DNA from: Haloarculaceae archaeon
GTDB lineage: Archaea; Halobacteriota; Halobacteria; Halobacteriales; Haloarculaceae
Reading direction: 5' to 3'
Assembly: GCA_018609945.1 (NCBI GenBank)
Contig: JAHENO010000039.1
Location: forward strand, 1 to 8,093
DNA length: 8,093 nucleotides
Below are positions 1 to 4,523 of the stretch, one piece after another; the first letter of the stretch is position 1, and each line of letters starts with the position of its first letter. Below the pieces are notes generated by a model, which was given only the letters and a program-made list of their open reading frames with translations, had not been told where the DNA came from and made no database searches. The translations under genes were made by a program, and so were the position numbers.

Positions 1-1
1 C

Positions 2-259
2 GCCCGGCTCTCGGACCGGTTCCGTGCCGAGGAGTTCCGCGACCGCCTGCGTGCGATCGGGCTCGAGGACGGCCAGCGCCCCGACTTTCTCCGGGAGATC
101 GACGGGCTCCCCGAGAGCGCCCTCGAAAACGCCGGCCCGACCGACGACAGCAGCGGGACGGCCGACCAGTCGGGCATTCGGGAGAGAGGGGCGCCCCGGA
201 CCGACGAGGGCGGGGTGGAATCGTCGGCGGGCGCGAGGGACCCGGGCGAGGCGGAATAG
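2..259 (+). CDS. 3' end of an unrecognised gene (partial)
   Basis: An open frame enters from the left edge and ends at a TAG stop at 257-259, giving 85 visible residues with no start in the window. The first half (about residues 1-45) is charged and probably helical, with segments such as RLSDRFRAEEFRDRLRAIG and FLREIDGLPE. The last 40 residues are a low-complexity tail rich in D, E, G, S and T, typical of haloarchaeal acidic C-termini. I recognise no domain or catalytic motif and assign no function. The longer open frame that starts at 24 is in a different phase and is not the real gene here: in this phase the codons have the acidic, GC3-rich composition of haloarchaeal proteins. The gene ends 61 bp before the halocyanin gene, which has its own promoter-like element, so it is probably not part of that operon. 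Confidence 0.6.
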   Translation, partial: ARLSDRFRAEEFRDRLRAIGLEDGQRPDFLREIDGLPESALENAGPTDDSSGTADQSGIRERGAPRTDEGGVESSAGARDPGEAE

Positions 260-286
260 TGAGGGAGGGCCGCCGTATTCGGTGGG

Positions 287-292
287 TTTATA
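287..292 (+). promoter_or_regulatory. Archaeal TATA box for the halocyanin-cytochrome b operon
   Basis: TTTATA lies in an otherwise GC-rich 61-bp gap between the stop at 259 and the ATG at 321. Archaeal transcription normally starts about 25 nt downstream of the box, here near 314-316. That predicts a leader of only about 5-7 nt, and no Shine-Dalgarno sequence precedes the ATG, so the transcript is probably leaderless or nearly so, as is common in haloarchaea. The start position is inferred from spacing only. Confidence 0.6.
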
Positions 293-320
293 CAAAACCA
301 GTCCCCAGATTCGGGTGTAC

Positions 321-977
321 ATGAACAGGCGGGACTTCCTCCGAACTGCTGGCGGTGCGGCCGGCGCGACCGCCGGGATGAGCGCTGCCTCGGGCAGCGC
401 ACTCGCCACCGAAGAGGGTGGCGGCGACGGCGGTGGTGGCGGCGGTCAGCCGGATTTCGGCGGCTATCTCGACGACGTCGGCAACTTCGACGGGTCGGTC
501 GTCGACGCACGTGGCCAGAGCGAGGTGACCGTCGAGGTCGGTGCCGAGGGCAACGGCGGCAACCTGGCGTTCGACCCGCCGGCGGTCCACGTCGACAACG
601 GCGCCACGGTCGTCTGGGAGTGGACCGGCGAGGGCGGCGCTCACAACGTCGTCAGCGAGGACGGCGCCTTCGAGAGCGAACTCACCGGCGAGGGCGGCTT
701 CACCTTCGAACACACCTTCGGGGAGGACGGCGTCTACAACTACTTCTGCCAGCCCCACAAGAGCGTCGGCATGAAAGGCTCCGTCGTCGTCGGCGAGGAC
801 TTCCCGAGTTCTGCCGCCGGCGAGTCGACGCCCCTCGAACCCTCGCACATGGGCGCACAGATCCACGAACACTTCGTGGGCGTCTCGGTCATCCTCGCGA
901 TCTCGATCTCCCTCGTGTTCACTTTCTTCGTCCTGAAGTACGGCGAGTCCCCACACACCAAAGGAGGGAACAACTGA
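321..977 (+). CDS. Tat-exported, C-terminally anchored halocyanin (blue copper protein)
   Basis: 218 residues. This is a plastocyanin-like electron carrier acting on the outer face of the membrane. The N-terminus MNRRDFLR is a twin-arginine signal, followed by a weakly hydrophobic stretch and an AxA-type site (SALA, residues 26-29). No lipobox cysteine is present; the only cysteine in the protein is the copper ligand. A Gly-rich linker (33-42) leads to the copper domain (about 60-158), with the ligand set H108 (GGAHNVV), C143, H146 and M151 (YFCQPHKSVGM). A single membrane helix spans about 185-207, leaving a short C-terminal tail inside. The ATG at 321 was chosen over an upstream ATG at 24 in the same frame because it begins the Tat signal and lies just after the TATA box and predicted transcription start. 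The gene is first in the operon and its TGA overlaps the next ATG (TGATG). It is the likely electron acceptor of the Rieske protein encoded two genes later. The fold is certain; membership of the complex is inferred. Confidence 0.92.
   Translation: MNRRDFLRTAGGAAGATAGMSAASGSALATEEGGGDGGGGGGQPDFGGYLDDVGNFDGSVVDARGQSEVTVEVGAEGNGGNLAFDPPAVHVDNGATVVWEWTGEGGAHNVVSEDGAFESELTGEGGFTFEHTFGEDGVYNYFCQPHKSVGMKGSVVVGEDFPSSAAGESTPLEPSHMGAQIHEHFVGVSVILAISISLVFTFFVLKYGESPHTKGGNN
960..968 (+). promoter_or_regulatory. Strong Shine-Dalgarno site for the second operon gene
   Basis: AAAGGAGGG lies inside the last codons of the halocyanin gene. Its GGAGG core (963-967) is 9 nt upstream of the ATG at 977. It fixes that start and is the only clear Shine-Dalgarno sequence among the seven genes of the operon. 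Confidence 0.7.
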
Positions 978-1375
978 TGCCATCGGAAGGGAGCACCTAC
1001 GGCGACATTCACAGGTACGAACCGGCCCGCGAGAGCACTCCCGCCGCGGTCGCGATCGTCGTCCTGACGCTGCTGGAGGTCGTGCTGGTGGCGCTGTTCA
1101 CGTTCGGTCTCCTGACTGGCTGGGGCTACCCGCGGCAGTTCGCTGCCCTCGGGAACATGTTCCTCGGCGGACTCCTCGCCGGCATGTTCATCAACCTCGC
1201 CTTTATCCTGGTGCTGTACCGCAAGGAGTTCCTCCCGGACGTGATGATCGTCAAGAAACGCCGGCGGAAGTGGGAGGACCTCTACATCCGCGAGGAGGAC
1301 GTCGACGGCAAGAAACTGACAGACGGAATGGCTGACAACTTCAAGCGGGCCGTCTACCCCTACTACAAACGATAA
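977..1375 (+). CDS. Small two-helix membrane protein, putative accessory subunit of the cytochrome b complex
   Basis: 132 residues. Two hydrophobic segments, about 22-46 and 57-81, are joined by a short loop (GWGYPRQ). They are followed by a basic cytoplasmic-type stretch (VKKRRRKWED, 92-101) and a charged tail ending in YPYYKR. There are no cysteines and no heme or metal motif, so it is not a redox carrier. The start at 977 overlaps the halocyanin stop and is supported by a strong Shine-Dalgarno sequence. It sits between the halocyanin and Rieske genes, 2 nt before the latter. I recall similar haloarchaeal proteins at this position under a domain-of-unknown-function name (possibly DUF7318), which I could not verify. 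By context it may be a structural or assembly subunit of the quinol-oxidising complex. That role is inference; the reading frame and membrane topology are well supported. Confidence 0.85.
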   Translation: MPSEGSTYGDIHRYEPARESTPAAVAIVVLTLLEVVLVALFTFGLLTGWGYPRQFAALGNMFLGGLLAGMFINLAFILVLYRKEFLPDVMIVKKRRRKWEDLYIREEDVDGKKLTDGMADNFKRAVYPYYKR

Positions 1376-1377
1376 CG

Positions 1378-2235
1378 ATGCCACTCGACGAAGACAAGTA
1401 TCCGGAACAGACCGGCCGCCGGCGGTTCGTGAAGGGCGTCGTCGGGAGCGCGACGCTCGCGGCGGTCGCGGCCGGCACGGCAGGGAGTATCAACACCGCG
1501 ACGTCGGCGCCCGGTGCCGGCGGCGGGACGACCGAGTTCGTCGGCATCGAACTCATCGACGGGCCGGCCCCCCGGGGGATGCCGATCGTCCCCATCGAGG
1601 TCGCCGACGACGGCACGCTCCAGGGCAGGTGGCCCGAGGTCCAGGAGGTCGACCAGGGTGGCCAGACGGTCACTGTCGCCGAGGAGGACATCGGCGGAAT
1701 CACCTACTCCTCGACGTGGTTCCAGTACTGTGGCGTCCAGCAGTACGTCGGCACGCAGCCGGGCGCCGACGCCGACAGCAACCTGCTGGTCAAACCCGAG
1801 ACCTACGACTGGCTCAAGGAACTGGAGGGCGGTCGTCCGCTCCGCGTCGACGACTTCGACGACTACGAGGAGTGGACCAACGAGTACGGGTCGCCCGGCG
1901 ACGGCAAGCCGGGGATGGCCGACTGGCGTTCCACCGCCGACGGCCGGCCGATGCCAGTCCAGATGATCCGCAGCCCCGAAGTGCCGAAACTGGCCAACGG
2001 CGAGGGCAAGTACGGCGACCTCCCCAGCGACGTGTTGAATTTCATCGACGCCGCGACCGAGGAATCGTTCATCGCCTGGATGGACAAGTGCACCCACTTC
2101 TGTTGCGTGCCGGGCTACCGGACCAGCGACTTCGAGGGCGCCGGCGACAAGGTGTACTGCCAGTGCCACCAGTCGATCTACGACCCGTTCAGCCCCGTGA
2201 AAGGGCAGTTCGTCGCACTCCCCAGACCTGATTAA
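1378..2235 (+). CDS. Rieske [2Fe-2S] iron-sulfur protein of a bc1/b6f-type complex
   Basis: 285 residues, longer than the roughly 180-200 usual for Rieske subunits. It takes one electron from quinol at the Qo site and passes it to the next carrier. Near the N-terminus is a twin-arginine motif (RRRFVK, residues 14-19) and a hydrophobic stretch (about 18-45) that probably remains as the membrane anchor. The cluster-binding boxes are CTHFCC (238-243) and CQCHQS (261-266). By family comparison, ligands are C238, H240, C261 and H264, with the C243-C263 disulfide. S266 and Y268 match the serine and tyrosine that raise the potential in bc1 Rieske proteins. About 180 residues between anchor and box I form an acidic extension I do not recognise. 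Two extra cysteines, C118 and C242, are unusual. Only 21 residues follow the last ligand, and the usual Pro-loop sequence is not obvious there. The gene starts 2 nt after the preceding stop and ends 2 nt before cytochrome b. Confidence 0.95.
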   Translation: MPLDEDKYPEQTGRRRFVKGVVGSATLAAVAAGTAGSINTATSAPGAGGGTTEFVGIELIDGPAPRGMPIVPIEVADDGTLQGRWPEVQEVDQGGQTVTVAEEDIGGITYSSTWFQYCGVQQYVGTQPGADADSNLLVKPETYDWLKELEGGRPLRVDDFDDYEEWTNEYGSPGDGKPGMADWRSTADGRPMPVQMIRSPEVPKLANGEGKYGDLPSDVLNFIDAATEESFIAWMDKCTHFCCVPGYRTSDFEGAGDKVYCQCHQSIYDPFSPVKGQFVALPRPD

Positions 2236-2237
2236 CA

Positions 2238-3041
2238 ATGAGCATCGAACGCAAAGACGAGCACGACCACGACGCCTGGATGGAAGAGCGCGACCTGACC
2301 GCACTCGAGTCGATGTACCTGTCGGTGCTGATCTGGTTCGACAAGCGGCTCCGGATCGTCGACTACCTCGAGCTCTTGGAGGATCTGTACTACAAGGTCA
2401 ACATGCAGATGCCCAAGAGCCACACCGAGCAGTACAACCTGGACAACAAGTTCTGGTACTGGTATCCGCTGTACGCGCTCGGATCGTTCTCGACGATCGC
2501 CTACGTCGTCGCCGCGATCAGCGGCGCACTGCTGGGCTTTTACTACGCACCGGCAGCGGCCGCCGCCGACGGCACCCCGTCGGTCGCCTACGAGTCGATC
2601 CTGTTCATCATGGGCGATCTGAATCTGGGACTGTTCCTCCGGAGCCTCCACCGGTGGTCGGCCCAGATCATGGTCGCGGCCGTCTTCTTGCACATGCTCC
2701 GGGTGTACTTCACCGGGGCGTACAAGGAGCCCCGCGAACTCAACTGGATCATCGGCATCGTCCTCATCTCGCTGACGATGGTCTTCGGGTACTCCGGGTA
2801 CCTCCTGCCCTGGAGCCAGCTGTCGTTCTGGGCCGGACAGATCGGCGTCGAGATGAGCCTCTCGATCCCGCTGATCGGCGAGTACGTCGCCCAGTTGCTC
2901 TTCGGCGGGTTCACTCCGAGTCAGGCGACGCTCGTGCGGATGTACATCCTGCACGTGTTCCTGTTGCCGTTCGTCGTGACGACGCTCATCGCCATCCACA
3001 TCGGCATCGTCTGGATGCAGGGCATCGCGGAACCCCACTAA
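2238..3041 (+). CDS. petB: Cytochrome b6-type N-terminal half of cytochrome b (heme-binding subunit)
   Basis: 267 residues, four membrane helices at about 81-103, 136-159, 168-190 and 233-260, after an N-terminal amphipathic region (WFDKRL, 33-38, as in cytochrome b6). It binds two b hemes and carries electrons across the membrane during the Q cycle. The ligands are H138 and H152 in helix 2 (13 residues between) and H239 and H254 in helix 4 (14 between). The 14-residue spacing in helix 4 is the b6 type; mitochondrial cytochrome b has 13. RSLHRWSA (135-142), the PREL motif (165-168) and GYLLPWSQLSFW (187-198) are strongly conserved family blocks. There is no cysteine in the protein: the position of the plastid b6 cysteine that attaches heme c(n) appears to be A80. 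The gene starts 2 nt after the Rieske stop and lies 3 nt before the C-terminal cytochrome b gene. The symbol follows b6f usage. Confidence 0.95.
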   Translation: MSIERKDEHDHDAWMEERDLTALESMYLSVLIWFDKRLRIVDYLELLEDLYYKVNMQMPKSHTEQYNLDNKFWYWYPLYALGSFSTIAYVVAAISGALLGFYYAPAAAAADGTPSVAYESILFIMGDLNLGLFLRSLHRWSAQIMVAAVFLHMLRVYFTGAYKEPRELNWIIGIVLISLTMVFGYSGYLLPWSQLSFWAGQIGVEMSLSIPLIGEYVAQLLFGGFTPSQATLVRMYILHVFLLPFVVTTLIAIHIGIVWMQGIAEPH

Positions 3042-3044
3042 ACC

Positions 3045-3860
3045 ATGACAGGAGACACCCCCGACGAACCGACCGAATCGGCCACGGACCGCGAGAGGGT
3101 CGCGACCGACGGCGGCGAGGACGAGGTCGCCGCCGACGGAACGGGCATCGTCCCCCCGGACGACGAGACGCCGACCTGGAGCGAGCGCAAGCAGCGCTCC
3201 CAGGGGCTCTCGCGGCTGACCTACGAGTACTTCGAGCGCTCCAGGCGGGAGGACCAGGACCTGCGCCAGCAGTCCAGCTACGTCGAACGGGACGTGCTGG
3301 CCTTTCCCACCTGGCCCCACGAACTGGTCCGCAACCTCGCGCTGACGAGTTTCTTCATCGGGATGATTCTCCTGCTGTCGGCGGCGGTCCCGCCACACCT
3401 GCCGGGCCCGGCCGACTCGGGCTCGACGCCGGCGGTCATCCTGCCGGACTGGTACCTCTACTGGTCCTTCGGCCTGCTGAAACTCGGGCCGCTCAACCCC
3501 GACCTGAGCCTCCTGGGCGGGCAGAAGCTGATGGCCGACCGCACCTACGGCGTGCTGGCGAACCTCGTCGTCGTGGGGGCCATCGCAGTCGTGCCCTTCC
3601 TCAACAAGGGCAGCGCCCGGCGTCCCGTCGAACAGCCCTTCTGGGCCGGCGTCGGCGTGATGGGCGTCGTCTTCGCCTTCACTATCGCCGTGCTGTCGGT
3701 CAAGAACCTGGTGCCCATGGACTCGCACCTCCTGTTCGACCTGACGTTCCTGGCGCCGATCGTCTGTGGCATCATCGCCTACTCCGTGCTCCGGGCGATG
3801 CGCGAAGGCTACATGTTCGACCTGAACCGGCGGTACTACCGCCTCCGGCCGCCCAAATAA
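3045..3860 (+). CDS. petD: Cytochrome b C-terminal half (subunit IV-like) with Qo motif PDWY
   Basis: 271 residues. This subunit completes the quinol oxidation site with the Rieske protein and the cytochrome b6-like subunit. The first 90 residues are soluble, acidic and probably disordered at the start (rich in D, E, T, G), unlike the short N-terminus of plastid subunit IV. A first membrane helix spans about 95-117. The Qo motif is PDWY (134-137), with Asp where most families have Glu (PEWY). Three further hydrophobic segments lie at about 165-187, 199-219 and 231-252, one more than the three helices of plastid subunit IV. The tail is basic (NRRYYRLRPPK). The last base of its TAA stop is the first base of the next ATG (TAATG), suggesting coupled translation. 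The gene split is as in b6f, not the single fused cytochrome b of mitochondria. Confidence 0.9.
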   Translation: MTGDTPDEPTESATDRERVATDGGEDEVAADGTGIVPPDDETPTWSERKQRSQGLSRLTYEYFERSRREDQDLRQQSSYVERDVLAFPTWPHELVRNLALTSFFIGMILLLSAAVPPHLPGPADSGSTPAVILPDWYLYWSFGLLKLGPLNPDLSLLGGQKLMADRTYGVLANLVVVGAIAVVPFLNKGSARRPVEQPFWAGVGVMGVVFAFTIAVLSVKNLVPMDSHLLFDLTFLAPIVCGIIAYSVLRAMREGYMFDLNRRYYRLRPPK

Positions 3861-4264
3861 TGGGCGCGTCCGGGCCGTCGGCCGACGCTGACGCTGACGG
3901 CTCCGACGGGACCGACGAACGCGGCGCGCCGACCGATGCCAGCCACGAGAGTGCCGGGAGAGAATCGAACGCCGGGGAGGGCGCAGATGCGCGCGACGTG
4001 GTGGTGCCGTTGCGCCTCTACAAGACGGTGACCGTCTTCTCGACGCTGTTCGCCATCGTCTTCGTCCTCGGGGGGTTCGTCCTGCTCGACACCGCGACCG
4101 ACAGGGCGACCGCCGACGTCTCCGAGATCGACCCCGCGCTGGCGATCCTCGGCGTCGCGGGCATCGTCGGCGGCGCGGCGGTGTACGCCTTCTCGACGCG
4201 CTTCCGTGCGGAGGGAATGGGAAAGCCTAAAGACGAGTCCGACGAACCCTCGAACGATGGCTGA
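3860..4264 (+). CDS. Small two-helix membrane protein with acidic N-terminal tail, putative complex subunit
   Basis: 134 residues. An acidic, low-complexity N-terminal tail (1-46, including a short DADAD repeat) leads to a conserved-looking block (VVVPLRLYKTVTVF, 47-60). Two hydrophobic helices (about 56-77 and 92-112) follow, then a charged tail containing AEGMGKPKDESDEP. There is no cysteine and no redox motif. The ATG at 3860 overlaps the preceding stop by one base. A longer open frame extends upstream from 2654 but is a shadow of the two cytochrome b genes. I have a memory of such proteins in haloarchaea carrying a domain-of-unknown-function name (possibly DUF7315), unverified. The operon position suggests an accessory or assembly subunit; the function is unknown. 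Confidence 0.82.
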   Translation: MGASGPSADADADGSDGTDERGAPTDASHESAGRESNAGEGADARDVVVPLRLYKTVTVFSTLFAIVFVLGGFVLLDTATDRATADVSEIDPALAILGVAGIVGGAAVYAFSTRFRAEGMGKPKDESDEPSNDG

Positions 4265-4520
4265 CGAGTTCGCCAAAGGACTGGGCATCCTGGTCACCGC
4301 GGGTCTCGGGTGGTTGATGATCGCCGCCACCTACAACACGCCGAGTTTCGAGGGGAGACAGCTCGCTGCACCCAACCCGGACCCCGAGACACTGAACCTC
4401 TATGGCCAGCTCGCCATCATGCTCAAGGACCTCCTGTTCTGGTTCGCGATCCTCGGGGCGCTGACCTTCTGGGTGGTCATCCCCGCCATCGAGCAGGCCC
4501 GCGAGGCCCGCTCGGAGTGA
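4257..4520 (+). CDS. Small two-helix membrane protein, last gene of the operon
   Basis: 87 residues, overlapping the previous gene by 8 nt in a different frame. Two hydrophobic helices lie at about 7-25 and 56-78. Between them is a loop of some 30 residues, rich in Pro and Asn (NTPSFEG, APNPDPETLN), and after helix 2 comes a short charged tail (EQAREARSE). The ATG at 4257 is preferred to an upstream in-frame ATG at 4206. The shorter form removes a polar 17-residue extension that would lie over the preceding gene and matches the overlap pattern of the operon. No cofactor motif is present. It may be a small subunit of the cytochrome b complex (possibly the family named DUF7314, from memory). 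Its TGA stop directly abuts the stop codon of the convergent helicase gene. Confidence 0.8.
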   Translation: MADEFAKGLGILVTAGLGWLMIAATYNTPSFEGRQLAAPNPDPETLNLYGQLAIMLKDLLFWFAILGALTFWVVIPAIEQAREARSE

Positions 4521-4523
4521 TCA
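4518..4523. other. Abutting convergent stop codons (TGATCA)
   Basis: TGA at 4518-4520 ends the last operon gene on the + strand. TCA at 4521-4523 is the TGA stop of the helicase gene on the - strand. The palindrome TGATCA therefore holds both stops with no intergenic base. No T-rich termination tract is visible within some tens of bases on either strand, so transcripts from each side probably run into the opposing gene. Confidence 0.9.

Larger units (their letters stand above)
321..4520 (+). other. Seven-gene operon for a quinol:halocyanin oxidoreductase-like complex
   Basis: Seven same-strand genes follow one TATA-like element. Junctions are, in order, a 1-nt overlap, 2 nt, 2 nt, 3 nt, a 1-nt overlap and an 8-nt overlap. 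The products are one copper protein, one [2Fe-2S] protein, two cytochrome b halves and three small membrane proteins, all predicted to be membrane-bound. The spacing implies one transcript and translation coupling. That the seven products form one complex is inference. Confidence 0.8.

Noticed and set aside
24..320. N-terminal extension of the halocyanin frame from the ATG at 24
   Set aside because: It would put 99 Arg/Ser/Pro-rich residues before the Tat signal and run through the promoter and over the upstream gene, which is read in another frame.
2160..2172. CQCHQ in the Rieske protein as a possible heme c site
   Set aside because: The spacing is CxCH, not CxxCH, and with CTHFCC 23 residues upstream it is plainly Rieske box II.
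2232..3728. A 498-codon open frame on the - strand
   Set aside because: It lies antisense to both cytochrome b genes, which have clear heme-ligand and Qo motifs. Its translation is low-complexity and has no recognisable features.
3884..3899. Tandem GCTGAC-like repeat
   Set aside because: It is only two to three short units encoding Asp-Ala in an acidic low-complexity tail, common in haloarchaeal proteins.
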